Assembly (NCBI RefSeq): GCF_900099695.1
Contig: NZ_FNCY01000007.1
Location: 62,001-126,000, forward strand
DNA: 64,000 bases
Reading direction: 5' to 3'
From: Propionivibrio dicarboxylicus
GTDB lineage: Bacteria > Pseudomonadota > Gammaproteobacteria > Burkholderiales > Rhodocyclaceae
The stretch's first letter is position 1. Each line of letters begins with the position of its first letter. A program made the translations under genes and the position numbers. Shown here piece after piece: positions 29,673 through 38,344 of this stretch. The notes below the pieces were generated by a model. The model did no database searches. It saw only the letters and a list, made by a program, of their open reading frames with translations, and had not been told where the DNA came from.

Positions 29673-32600
29673 ATGGAATCGCTGATCAAGACCGCGCTGC
29701 AGCAGCGTCTCGTCGTCGTCGTGCTGGCCGCCGTGCTGCTTGTCTTCGGTATCAACGCGGCGCGCAGGCTGTCGGTCGATGCTTTTCCCGACGTCACCAA
29801 CGTCCAGGTCCAGATCGCCACCGAGGCGACCGGCCGCTCGCCCGAGGAGGTCGAACGTTTCGTCACCGTCCCGCTCGAGATCGGCATGACCGGCCTGCCC
29901 GGCCTCACCGAGATGCGTTCGCTGAACAAACCCGGCCTGTCGCTGATCACGCTGGTGTTCACTGACAAGACCGACGTCTACTTCGCCCGCCAGCTCGTCA
30001 TGGAACGCCTGATGGAAGCCGGCAGCAAACTGCCGACCGGCGTCACCCCCGTGCTCGGCCCGGTGTCGACCGGCCTCGGCGAGGTCTATCAATACACGCT
30101 CGACCGCCCCGACGACGGCAAGCGCGAACTCAGCGAACAGGAACTGAGCGAGCGCCGCATCGTCCAGGACTGGGTCGTCCGCCCGCTGCTGCGATCGATC
30201 CCCGGTGTCGCCGAGATCAACTCGCAAGGCGGCTTCGAAAAGCAATATCAGGTGCTCGTCAGTCCCGACCGCCTGCGCCACCACCAGCTGACGATCCAGC
30301 AGGTCTACCAGGCGCTGGCGCGCAACAACGCCAACTCGGGCGGCGGCGTCCTGCCGCACTACGCCGAACAGTACCTGATCCGCGGCGTCGGCCTCATCCG
30401 CAGCCTCGACGACATCGGCGCCATCGTGCTCAAGGAGGTCGGCGGCACGCCGGTCTATGTGCGCGACGTCGCCGAGGTGCGCATCGGCAGCGGCGTCCGC
30501 GCCGGCGCCGTCGTCAAGGACGGCGCCACCGAATCGGTCGGCGGCGTCGTCATGATGATCCGCGGCGGCAACGCCAAGGAGATCGTCACCCGCATCAAGC
30601 AGCGCGTCGCCGAGATCAATGCCAAGGGCATGCTGCCGGACAAGCTCCGCATCGTCCCCTACTACGACCGTTCGGAACTCGTCGACGCGGCCATCGAGAC
30701 CGTCGTCAAGGTGCTGCTCGAAGGTGTCGCCTTCGTCGTCGCCATTCTCTTCGTCTTCCTCGGCGACCTGCGTTCCTCGCTCGTCGTCGTCGCCACGCTG
30801 GTATTGACGCCGCTCTTGACCTTCATGGCGATGAACCACTACGGCATCTCGGCCAACCTGATGTCGCTCGGTGGTCTCGCCATCGCCATCGGCCTGATGG
30901 TCGACGGCTCGGTCGTCGTCGTCGAGAACGCCTTCGCCCACCTGGGTCGCAATGCCCACGGCGAATCGCGCCTGCGCGTCGTCTTCAACGCCGTCAAGGA
31001 GGTCGCGACGCCGGTTGTCTTCGGCGTCGGCATCATCATCCTCGTCTTCCTCCCGCTGATGACGCTCAAGGGCATGGAAGGCAAGATGTTTGCCCCGCTC
31101 GCCTATACCATTGCCATCGCGCTGTTCGTCTCGCTGGTGCTCTCGCTGACGCTGACACCGGTGCTCTCCTCCTATCTGCTCAAGGTCGAGATCGGCAAGG
31201 GCGAACACGAGACGCGCGCCATCGCCGCGCTCAAGCGCCCCTACCTGCGCCTGCTCCACTGGGCGCTCGCCCACGAGCGCAAGACGCTGGCCTCGGCCGC
31301 CGCCCTGCTGGTGTTCACGCTGGCGCTCTTCCCCTTCCTCGGCACCGCCTTCATCCCCGAGATGAAGGAAGGCTCGCTGGTGCCCGGCATCAACCGCGTG
31401 CCGAACATCTCGCTCGAAGAGTCGATCAAGATGGAAATGGAGGCGATGCGCCTGGTCATGCAGGTGCCGGGCGTCAAGTCGGCGGTCTCCGGCGTCGGCC
31501 GCGGCGAATCGCCGGCCGATCCGCAGGGGCAGAACGAATCGACCCCGATCGTCAGCCTCAAGCCGCGCAGCGAATGGCCGCGCGGCTGGACCCAGGACGA
31601 CATCGCCGAAGCCATGCGCGACAAGCTGAAGGCGCTGCCCGGCGTGCAGATCGTCATGGCCCAGCCGATTTCCGACCGCGTCGACGAGATGGTCACCGGT
31701 GTGCGCTCCGACGTCGCCATCAAGGTCTTCGGCGACGACCTCGACCTGCTGCGCAAGAAGGCCGAGGAAATCGCGCGGCTGGCGCAGACCATCCTCGGCG
31801 CCGAGGATCTGCGCGTCGAACGCATCAGCGGCCAGCAGTACCTGACGATCGACATCGACCGGCAGGCCATCGCCCGCTACGGACTCAATGCCAGCGACAT
31901 CCACGACGTGATCGAAATCGCCATCGGCGGCAAGGAAGCGGTGCAGATCTTCGAGGGCGAACGACGCTTCTCGGGCATCGTCCGCCTGCCCGAGCGCTTC
32001 CGCAACGACGTCGAATCGATCCGCAACCTGATCATCTCGGCGCCCAACGGCGCCCAGGTCAACCTGCAAAGCATCGCCCGCATCGGCGTCGGCGACGGCC
32101 CGGCGCAGATCAGCCGGGAAATGGCCAAACGGCGCATCGTCGTCGGCGTTAACGTCAAGGGCCGCGACCTCGGCGGCTTCGTCGCCGAACTGCGCGGCAA
32201 GGTCGAACAGCGCGTCAGCCTGCCCGAAGGCTACAGCCTCGAATGGGGCGGCCAGTTCCAGAACATGGAACGCGCGCTCGGGCACCTGGCGATCATCGTC
32301 CCGGCAACGATCGCCGCCATCTTCTTCCTGCTCTTCCTGCTCTTCGGCTCGGTGCGTATGGCCAGCCTGATCATCCTCGTGCTGCCCTTCGCCTCGCTCG
32401 GCGGCGTCATCGCCCTCTTCCTCACCGGCGAATATCTGTCGGTGCCGGCCTCGGTCGGCTTCATCGCGCTGTGGGGGATCGCCGTGCTCAACGGCGTCGT
32501 CCTCGTCAGTTACATCCGGGGCCTGCGCCACGACGGCATGCCGCTGGCCGAGGCGATCGTCCAGGGCGCGACGCAGCGCTTCCGCCCAGTGATGATGACG

Positions 32601-32777
32601 GCGACCGTCGCGCTGCTCGGCCTGATCCCCTTCCTGTTCTCGACCGGACCGGGCTCGGAAGTGCAACGGCCACTGGCGATCGTCGTCATCGGCGGGCTGA
32701 TCACCTCGACGCTGCTCACGCTTGTCATGTTACCGACGCTCTATCGCCGCTTCGACGAGCCGCCGGTCGAAACCTGA
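29673..32777 (+). CDS. czcA: Heavy-metal efflux RND pump, CzcA/CusA family
   Basis: 1034 residues, twelve transmembrane helices in two repeats with large periplasmic loops. The N-terminus (LSVDAFPDVTNVQVQIATEA) and the GRGESPADPQGQNES periplasmic segment are hallmarks of the heavy-metal efflux RND family. The helix 4 proton-relay motif reads AIGLMVDGSVVVVEN at about residues 404-418. It keeps the second Asp and the Glu but lacks the first Asp of the DFG form seen in zinc/cobalt pumps, and lacks the VDAA form of copper/silver pumps. The exported cation is therefore uncertain. The protein exports metal from periplasm or cytoplasm through the TolC-like partner using proton motive force. Confidence 0.93.
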   Translation: MESLIKTALQQRLVVVVLAAVLLVFGINAARRLSVDAFPDVTNVQVQIATEATGRSPEEVERFVTVPLEIGMTGLPGLTEMRSLNKPGLSLITLVFTDKTDVYFARQLVMERLMEAGSKLPTGVTPVLGPVSTGLGEVYQYTLDRPDDGKRELSEQELSERRIVQDWVVRPLLRSIPGVAEINSQGGFEKQYQVLVSPDRLRHHQLTIQQVYQALARNNANSGGGVLPHYAEQYLIRGVGLIRSLDDIGAIVLKEVGGTPVYVRDVAEVRIGSGVRAGAVVKDGATESVGGVVMMIRGGNAKEIVTRIKQRVAEINAKGMLPDKLRIVPYYDRSELVDAAIETVVKVLLEGVAFVVAILFVFLGDLRSSLVVVATLVLTPLLTFMAMNHYGISANLMSLGGLAIAIGLMVDGSVVVVENAFAHLGRNAHGESRLRVVFNAVKEVATPVVFGVGIIILVFLPLMTLKGMEGKMFAPLAYTIAIALFVSLVLSLTLTPVLSSYLLKVEIGKGEHETRAIAALKRPYLRLLHWALAHERKTLASAAALLVFTLALFPFLGTAFIPEMKEGSLVPGINRVPNISLEESIKMEMEAMRLVMQVPGVKSAVSGVGRGESPADPQGQNESTPIVSLKPRSEWPRGWTQDDIAEAMRDKLKALPGVQIVMAQPISDRVDEMVTGVRSDVAIKVFGDDLDLLRKKAEEIARLAQTILGAEDLRVERISGQQYLTIDIDRQAIARYGLNASDIHDVIEIAIGGKEAVQIFEGERRFSGIVRLPERFRNDVESIRNLIISAPNGAQVNLQSIARIGVGDGPAQISREMAKRRIVVGVNVKGRDLGGFVAELRGKVEQRVSLPEGYSLEWGGQFQNMERALGHLAIIVPATIAAIFFLLFLLFGSVRMASLIILVLPFASLGGVIALFLTGEYLSVPASVGFIALWGIAVLNGVVLVSYIRGLRHDGMPLAEAIVQGATQRFRPVMMTATVALLGLIPFLFSTGPGSEVQRPLAIVVIGGLITSTLLTLVMLPTLYRRFDEPPVET

Positions 32778-32819
32778 ACGTCATCGATTGATCCCAACGC
32801 CATTTCCGGAGCGATCACC

Positions 32820-33167
32820 ATGAAAGAAATCAAGGCCATCATCCGCCCCTCCAAGCTCGCGGCGCTGCGTGAAGCGCTGCGGGATTTTCCCGGATTTCCC
32901 GGCATGACGGTGAGCAAGGTCGAAGGACTCTCGGCACCGTCACGCATCGGCGCGCCCCGCCACAACCTGCGCGAGGAACTCGTCGATTTCACGCCGAAAC
33001 TCCGCATCGAGATCGTCGGCCCCGACGACGTGGCCAACGGCCTCGTCGACCTGATCGTGCGCATCTGCAGCACCGGCCAGATCGGCGACGGCCTCGTCTG
33101 GGTCACCCCGGTCGACCGCGCCATCTTCGTGCACAAGACTGTCGGCAGCACACCGGACAGCCACTGA
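32820..33167 (+). CDS. PII-family protein associated with metal efflux (PII-NG type)
   Basis: 115 residues with the PII ferredoxin-like fold: MKEIKAIIRPSKLAALREAL, then DFTPKLRIEIVGPDD and the well-kept B-loop STGQIGDGLVWV at 84-95. The T-loop (about 37-55) is rewritten as GLSAPSRIGAPRHNLREEL and has no uridylylation tyrosine; in fact the whole protein contains no tyrosine. An extra FPGFPG follows the first helix. A PII group of this kind, linked to heavy-metal RND operons, has been described as PII-NG. The gene is 42 bases after the pump gene and probably cotranscribed. A role as metal or nucleotide sensor controlling the pump is inference. Confidence 0.85.
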   Translation: MKEIKAIIRPSKLAALREALRDFPGFPGMTVSKVEGLSAPSRIGAPRHNLREELVDFTPKLRIEIVGPDDVANGLVDLIVRICSTGQIGDGLVWVTPVDRAIFVHKTVGSTPDSH

Positions 33168-33556
33168 CCGGCAAACAAACGGGCAAAAAAAATCCCGCGT
33201 CAGTCCGAGGCGGGATAAAAATCTCATCATTGCGATGAGTCAGGGAGGGTCAAACGTTGCCAGCAGGGGATTGCTGAAGCAACGATTGCCACTCTACGCG
33301 CCCCCGAACAAGCCGTCTGTTGGTCTTTTTTGGCGCTTGTGTGACGGTTCGTAATCAACGTGCATAACACCCCGGCATTGTGCGGAAATCGACGGTCAAA
33401 ACAGGGCTACCGCCCCCGGAAAAGACGAGTAGAATGTGCCCGGATTTTTCGGCGGCGGCGATTCATGGAGTCTCCCGGCGCCACAATAAAAACAAAGATT
33501 CCGGACAACTCCCCGTCAAAGACGATTGCACCAAACTTGCCACCAAGGATGGATTC
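33168..33556. other. Intergenic region with minus-strand terminator and possible small RNA
   Basis: 389 bases between the PII-like gene and the chemoreceptor gene. It holds, from left, a strong minus-strand intrinsic terminator (33185-33216), a hairpin CTCATC/GATGAG (33223-33239), and repeated TTGC/GCAA pairings up to about 33290. The right part contains TAGAAT at 33431-33436, a possible -10 for the chemoreceptor gene. An open frame runs into the receptor from 33380 but has no start signal. Confidence 0.4.
33185..33216 (-). terminator. Intrinsic terminator on the minus strand
   Basis: Read on the minus strand, ATCCCGC and GCGGGAT (outer limits 33216 and 33192) form a seven-pair stem with an 11-base loop, directly followed by eight T residues (complement of the A run 33185-33192). 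No minus-strand gene ends here; the nearest minus-strand gene to the right is the MFS gene ending at 35565. On the plus strand the tail after the stem is A-rich, so it would not work in that direction. Confidence 0.65.
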
Positions 33557-34870
33557 ATGACTCAATTCAAGATAGGTACCCGGCTCTTGCTGGGATTCGC
33601 TTCCGTCGTCATGCTGATCATCGGCTTCGCGATTTTCGCTGCGGTCGAACTGCGCACCATCGAAGTCGAAACCGTCACGCTGGCCAAGACCAACACGGCG
33701 GCGTTCGAAGCGATCGCCGGCGGCGCCCGGGAAATTCCGGCGCAACTCAAGCAGCAGGCGGAAGCCAGCCATGCCAAGGCCCTGGCCTCCTACGAATCGG
33801 CACTCTACGGGCTGGCCATCGGCTGCGGCCTGGCGCTCGTCATCGCCATCGGCTTTGCCGTCGCCATCAGCCGCAGCATCGTCCAACCGCTTGGCAAGAT
33901 GATTGCGGTCATGCGTGATATCGCCGAGGGTGAAGGCGACCTGACCAAGAACATTTACCTCAAGAACCGCGACGAACTCGGCGAGTTGTCGAAGTGGTTC
34001 GACATGTTCATGGACAACATCCAGGACGACATCACCCAGATCGGCCAGAGTACGCACCAGATCGCCGCCGCCTCGACACAACTGCACTCGACGGCCGAGC
34101 AGATCGCCGCCGGCGCCGACGAAGTCGCCAACCAGTCCGAACGCGTCGCCGCCGCCGGCGAACAGATGTCGGCTTCGGCCGGCGAAATCGCCCAGAGCTG
34201 CGCGACGGCGGCCGAAGGCTCGCGTCACGCCAGCGACGCCGCGATTGCCGGCGCCCGCGTCGTCGAAGAGACGATCACGGTGATGAACAACATCGCCGGC
34301 CGCGTCAAGGAATCGGCGAAATCGGTCGAAACCCTGGGCAACCGCACCGAGCAGATCGGCATCATCGCCGGCACCATCCAGGAAATCGCCGACCAGACCA
34401 ACCTGCTCGCGCTCAACGCCGCGATTGAAGCCGCCCGCGCCGGCGAACAGGGACGCGGCTTCGCCGTCGTTGCCGACGAGGTGCGCAAACTGGCCGAACG
34501 CACGCGCAAGGCGACGACGGAGATCAGCGCGATGATCGGCTCGATCCAGGACGAAACGCGCGAAGCCGTCACGGCGATGGAAACCGGCGTCGAGGAAGTC
34601 GCCCGCGGCAGCCAGAAGGCCGAGGAATCCGGCACCGCACTGTCCCGCATCCTCGACCAGATCAATACCGTCACGACGCAGATCAACCAGGTCGCCAAGG
34701 CGGCGCAGGAGCAGACTCAGGTGACGCAGGACATCAGCCAGAACATGCACCAGATCACCGACATCGTCGCGCGCACGGCGACGGGCGCCCAGGAAACGAC
34801 GCGCGCCGCCGACAAACTATCGGCGCTTGCCGGCGAACTCAACGGCATCGTCGGCCAGTTCAAGGTCTAG
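33557..34870 (+). CDS. Methyl-accepting chemotaxis protein with a very short sensor region
   Basis: 437 residues from ATG 33557, with AAGGA seven bases upstream. Transmembrane helix 1 is about residues 10-30 and helix 2 about 86-107. Only about 55 residues lie between them, mostly helical and rich in Ala, Lys and Glu, so there is no room for a Cache or four-helix sensor domain. A HAMP domain follows ([24 protein letters not shown]). The signalling hairpin tip ([20 protein letters not shown]) is perfect. No CheR/CheB-tethering pentapeptide is at the C-terminus, which ends GQFKV. It may sense energy state, membrane conditions or act through partners. Confidence 0.9.
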   Translation: MTQFKIGTRLLLGFASVVMLIIGFAIFAAVELRTIEVETVTLAKTNTAAFEAIAGGAREIPAQLKQQAEASHAKALASYESALYGLAIGCGLALVIAIGFAVAISRSIVQPLGKMIAVMRDIAEGEGDLTKNIYLKNRDELGELSKWFDMFMDNIQDDITQIGQSTHQIAAASTQLHSTAEQIAAGADEVANQSERVAAAGEQMSASAGEIAQSCATAAEGSRHASDAAIAGARVVEETITVMNNIAGRVKESAKSVETLGNRTEQIGIIAGTIQEIADQTNLLALNAAIEAARAGEQGRGFAVVADEVRKLAERTRKATTEISAMIGSIQDETREAVTAMETGVEEVARGSQKAEESGTALSRILDQINTVTTQINQVAKAAQEQTQVTQDISQNMHQITDIVARTATGAQETTRAADKLSALAGELNGIVGQFKV

Positions 34871-34890
34871 GCGGCGCCTCCGCCGACCTC

Positions 34891-34920
34891 GCGCCGCCGG
34901 TTTCGGCGGCGCTTTCGTTT
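34891..34920 (+). terminator. Intrinsic terminator of the chemoreceptor gene
   Basis: GCGCCGCCG (34891-34899) and CGGCGGCGC (34904-34912) form a perfect nine-pair stem with a GTTT loop, followed by TTTCGTTT. It starts 20 bases after the receptor stop. Confidence 0.75.
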
Positions 34921-34925
34921 ATACT
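34920..34925 (+). promoter_or_regulatory. Possible -10 element for the asparaginase-like gene
   Basis: TATACT at 34920-34925, followed by CCCGCG, overlaps the end of the terminator tail and lies 26 bases before ATG 34952. No clear -35 hexamer is present because that position falls in the terminator stem. Confidence 0.3.
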
Positions 34926-34951
34926 CCCGCGAAACCACTCGATTTCAGCCC

Positions 34952-35464
34952 ATGACCCTGCGCATCATCATTACCGGCGGCACCTTCGACAAACGCTACG
35001 ACGCGATCCGCGGCCAACTGACCTTCAAGGACACGCACCTGCCCGACATCATCGAGCAGGTCCGCACCAACATCCCGATCACCTTCGAACTCAACCAGCT
35101 CGTCGACAGCCTCGACATGCAGGACGAGAACCGCCAGCTCGTGCTCGGCGCCTGCCGGCAGGCGGCCGAAGCGAACATCGTCATCACGCACGGCACCGAC
35201 ACCATGACCGAGACGGCGCGGGTGATCGGCGAAGCCGTGGCGGCGAGCGACGCGGCGCTCGCCGGCAAGAAGATCGTGCTCACCGGCGCAATGGTGCCCT
35301 ACTCGGTCAGCGGCAGCGACGCGCTCTTCAATCTCGGCAGCGCCGTCATGGCCGCCCAACTGCTGGCACCCGGCGTCTACATCGCCATGAACGGCCGCTG
35401 CTTCCCCTGGCATTCGGTGCAGAAGAACCGCAGCCTCGGTGTCTTCGAGGGCGACGCGCTCTGA
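34952..35464 (+). CDS. Single-domain asparaginase-like protein
   Basis: 170 residues, equal to only the N-terminal domain of type I/II L-asparaginases, which are usually above 320 residues. The catalytic pieces of that domain are present: TGGTFDK with the nucleophile threonine, THGTDTM with the Thr-Asp pair, and the lysine in GKKIVLTGAM. The C-terminal domain is absent, and the stop is followed by non-coding repeat sequence, so this is not a recent frameshift. Short proteins of this type occur in other proteobacteria and may be stand-alone amidohydrolases, but activity on asparagine is not assured. Confidence 0.78.
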   Translation: MTLRIIITGGTFDKRYDAIRGQLTFKDTHLPDIIEQVRTNIPITFELNQLVDSLDMQDENRQLVLGACRQAAEANIVITHGTDTMTETARVIGEAVAASDAALAGKKIVLTGAMVPYSVSGSDALFNLGSAVMAAQLLAPGVYIAMNGRCFPWHSVQKNRSLGVFEGDAL

Positions 35465-35470
35465 GCGTCG

Positions 35471-35549
35471 ATTTTGGCAGGGCTCGTCGGCCGCGCCGGC
35501 GGCCCTCCAGGTTGTCGTCGACAACACGGCTCGCCAGCCCTACCGAAAT
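35471..35549. repeat. Dispersed palindromic repeat, copy with two inner hairpins
   Basis: Outer arms at 35471-35484 and 35536-35549 pair at 12 of 14 positions. Inside are GGCCGCGCCGGCGGCC and a perfect hairpin GTTGTC/GACAAC (35511-35525). The core from 35479 (AGGGCTCG, GGCCGCGCCG, CGGCCC) is nearly identical to the copy at 49609. It lies between the convergent asparaginase-like and MFS genes and may act as a bidirectional terminator. Confidence 0.6.
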
Positions 35550-35564
35550 GGACTCTGAGTTTTT

Positions 35565-36725
35565 CTAGGTCTCCGGCGGGCGCCGCGGCCGCATGCCCCA
35601 GGCCAGCCGCGCCCCCATGCCGACGGTCGAACCGACCGCCCAGAACACCGCCTTGACGCCAACCACCGCGCCGGCGCTGCCGAACAGCAGCGGCATCAGC
35701 ACGCTCGACGCGTTGATCGACATCATGCGCAGGCCAAGCGCCTCGCCGTGGCGATGCTCGGGCGTGATCTGGTGCAAGGTGCTCATCACCATCGGCTGGA
35801 CGACGCCGAGCGAAAAACCGAGCAGCACCGAACAGGTCCCCATCGTCAGCGCCGAGAGCAGGGTCGGATAGACGAACAGCAAGGTCGCCGTCATCAGCAT
35901 CGCCCCGAAGATCACGGCCCATTCCTCGACCCGTTCGGCGACCAGCGGCAGCACGCCGCGGATCGCCGTCGCCGCCACGGCGAAGGCACCGAGGATCAGC
36001 CCGATCACCGACGCGCTGAGGCCGCGCTCATGCCCGATCAGCGGCACGACAAAGGTGTGGACGTCCCAGCAGGAGGCCAGGATCCAATTGATCAGCAGCA
36101 GGCGGCGCAGCTTTGGCTCGGCGAGCAGGTCCCAGGAACGGCGCCGGCCGTTGTCGTCCGGCGGCTCCGGCTGCGCCTGTTCGGGCGCGCCGCGCACCAG
36201 CCACCAGGAAATCAGCGGGAACGCCGCCATCAACGCAAACGCGGCGCGGAAACCGGCAGTATCGATGACGATGCCGGCCGCGAACGGCCCGATGAAATTC
36301 GAGATCGACGGCCCGATCGCCAGCCAGCTGAAGACCTGCCGGCGCTCGGTCTGATTCGTCGCCATGCGGCCGACATGGCGCTGCAGAGCGATCAAGGCAC
36401 TGCCGGCAGACCCGCCGGCCAGCAGCGCCGAAACGCAAAGCACCGGGAACACCGGCCAGAAGACCGCCAGCGACGTTCCCGACGCCGCGCAGAGAATGGC
36501 GATGCCGACGGGGCGTCGCAAGGTATTGCGATCGGCGAAGCGCCCGGCCGGCAACGACAGGAAGACCAGCGTCAGCGCGAACAGCGACATCAGGACACCG
36601 ACCGCCGCCGCGCTGTGCCCCTGGCGCAAGGCTAACAAGGGCGCCGCCATGCGCATGCCGGTCATGCAGGCATGGATGAAGACCTGCACCAGGATCAAGC
36701 GGATCAGCAGCCAGTTCGGCTTCAT
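35565..36725 (-). CDS. MFS transporter
   Basis: 386 residues from ATG 36725, which overlaps the dipeptidase stop (ATGA); the frame is open further upstream but only inside that gene. Twelve hydrophobic helices are predicted by eye. Helix 2-3 loop GRFADRNTLRRPVG resembles the MFS GxxxDRxxRR signature. The central loop APEQAQPEPPDDNGRRR separates the two halves. Residues PMVMSTLHQITPEHRHGEALGLR lie near the tenth helix and recur in DHA1-like exporters. The substrate is unknown; coupling with a dipeptidase hints at peptide or amino acid movement but this is weak. Confidence 0.85.
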   Translation of the reverse strand: MKPNWLLIRLILVQVFIHACMTGMRMAAPLLALRQGHSAAAVGVLMSLFALTLVFLSLPAGRFADRNTLRRPVGIAILCAASGTSLAVFWPVFPVLCVSALLAGGSAGSALIALQRHVGRMATNQTERRQVFSWLAIGPSISNFIGPFAAGIVIDTAGFRAAFALMAAFPLISWWLVRGAPEQAQPEPPDDNGRRRSWDLLAEPKLRRLLLINWILASCWDVHTFVVPLIGHERGLSASVIGLILGAFAVAATAIRGVLPLVAERVEEWAVIFGAMLMTATLLFVYPTLLSALTMGTCSVLLGFSLGVVQPMVMSTLHQITPEHRHGEALGLRMMSINASSVLMPLLFGSAGAVVGVKAVFWAVGSTVGMGARLAWGMRPRRPPET

Positions 36726-38203
36726 GCGTCGGCCGCCCCCTCCGCCAGATCGGCCAGGATCGCCGTCAGCAGTTGCCAGCAGCGCGCCACCGACGCCACT
36801 TCGACCGATTCGCCGGGCGCGTGCGCGCCGCGGATCGTCGGGCCGAACGAGACCATGTCGAGTGCCGGATAGGTGCCGCCGATCAGCCCGCATTCGAGGC
36901 CGGCGTGGATCACTTGCACCGACGAGGCCTCGCCGAAGGTCGCCGCGAAACGCGCCTGGCAGCGCGCCAGCAAGGGCGAGGCCGGATTCGGCCGCCAGCC
37001 CGGATAGGCGCCGGAACATTCCGCCGTCAGGCCGGCCAAGGCCGCCAGACTGACGATCTCTTCGGCAAGATCGGCGGTGGCGCTATCAACGAGCGAACGC
37101 AGCATGAAATTCGCCTGCCCGCCGGTCGGCGTCAGGGCGACGACACCGAGGTTGCCCGAGGTCTCGACGACGCCCGGCACACCGACGCTCATGCGGCGGA
37201 GTCCCTGCGGCGCAGCGTGCAGCCCGCCCAGCCAGGCGTCCTGGTCGGCGCGCCGCATCACTGATGCCAGCGCGACCGGCGTCCACGCGAGCGTGACGCC
37301 GTCGTCGACGCCGGCCAGTTCGGCCCGGAAGGTCGCCTGCCAGGCGGCCAGGAAAGCGTCGATCTCGCCCCAGGCGGCAGCCGGCAGGGCGATGTCGGCG
37401 AAGGCTTCGCGCGGCAGTGCGTTGCGCGCCGTGCCGCCGCTCAGTGCCGACAGGCGCAGCGGCCAGCGGCGTTCGAGCTGGCGCACGAGGCGGATCAACG
37501 ACTTGATCGCATGGCCGCGGCCTTCGTGGATGTCGACGCCCGAATGCCCGCCGCGCAGACCGCGCACGACGATGCGGCCGCCGACATGGCCCTCGGGCAA
37601 CGGCTCGGCCAGTCCGACGCGGCGCAGGCTCACGTCGATGCCGCCGGCACAGCCGACGTAAAACTGGCCCCAGTCCTCGGTATCGAGATTGAGCAGCAAG
37701 GTCCCGCGCAACCAGCCCGGCGCCAGACCGCGCGCCCCGCCCATGCCCGATTCCTCGTCGACCGTCAGCAAGGCTTCGAGCGGCCCATGGACGAGCGACG
37801 CATCCTCGAGCGCCGCCAGGATCAGTGCGACGCCGATGCCGTTGTCGGCGCCCAGCGTCGTCCGCTCGGCGACCAGCCAGCCGTCGCGCAGCACCGGCAC
37901 GATCGGATCGACATTGAAGTCATGGACGACATCGGCGTTGCACTGGCAGACCATATCGAGGTGCGCCTGCAGGACCACGCCCGGCGCCTGGGCGCAGCCG
38001 GGCGAAGCCGGCTTGCGGATCAGCAGGTTGCCGACGGCATCGGTCTCGGCCACCAGGCCACGCGCGGCGGCCCAGGTCAGTAAATGCTCACGCACGCGGG
38101 CCTCGCCTTTCGACGGGCGGGGCAAGGCGCAGAGCGCGGCAAAGTGGCGCCAGACCGCGGGCGGCGAGAGCGTCGCGGCGGTCGCAAGCGAAAATTCGGT
38201 CAT
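36722..38203 (-). CDS. pepD: Aminoacyl-histidine dipeptidase (M20 family)
   Basis: 493 residues from ATG 38203. Metal-site blocks are in order: VVLQAHLDMVCQ (His and Asp), TLGADNGIGVA (bridging Asp), TVDEESGMGG (catalytic and metal Glu), LLLNLDTEDWG (Asp) and VIHAGLECGLIG (His). GLRGGHSGVDIHEGRG is the PepD signature in the lid domain. The enzyme hydrolyses Xaa-His and other dipeptides in the cytoplasm with two zinc ions. It is downstream of alanine dehydrogenase on the same strand, 141 bases away, and overlaps the MFS gene. Confidence 0.93.
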   Translation of the reverse strand: MTEFSLATAATLSPPAVWRHFAALCALPRPSKGEARVREHLLTWAAARGLVAETDAVGNLLIRKPASPGCAQAPGVVLQAHLDMVCQCNADVVHDFNVDPIVPVLRDGWLVAERTTLGADNGIGVALILAALEDASLVHGPLEALLTVDEESGMGGARGLAPGWLRGTLLLNLDTEDWGQFYVGCAGGIDVSLRRVGLAEPLPEGHVGGRIVVRGLRGGHSGVDIHEGRGHAIKSLIRLVRQLERRWPLRLSALSGGTARNALPREAFADIALPAAAWGEIDAFLAAWQATFRAELAGVDDGVTLAWTPVALASVMRRADQDAWLGGLHAAPQGLRRMSVGVPGVVETSGNLGVVALTPTGGQANFMLRSLVDSATADLAEEIVSLAALAGLTAECSGAYPGWRPNPASPLLARCQARFAATFGEASSVQVIHAGLECGLIGGTYPALDMVSFGPTIRGAHAPGESVEVASVARCWQLLTAILADLAEGAADA

Positions 38204-38344
38204 CGGGCGAAATTCGGAGAAAGGCGAACCGCCGTCACGGGAAGCGTCCCGGTCGCGGCGGAACAAAACTTGTATGTTACCCTTCCTGCTCGCCGCCCGG
38301 GCCGTCCCGACTGTGAATTTCGCGTGTTTTCCGGCGGCGTCGGA

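Noticed and set aside
29523-32666. Open frame above 1000 codons on the minus strand over the RND pump gene
   Set aside because: Asp/His/Arg-rich shadow of codon position bias; the plus-strand RND protein is unmistakable.
33380-33556. N-terminal extension of the chemoreceptor
   Set aside because: The extension has no start signal and no domain; ATG 33557 has a well-spaced ribosome-binding site and begins a normal membrane helix.
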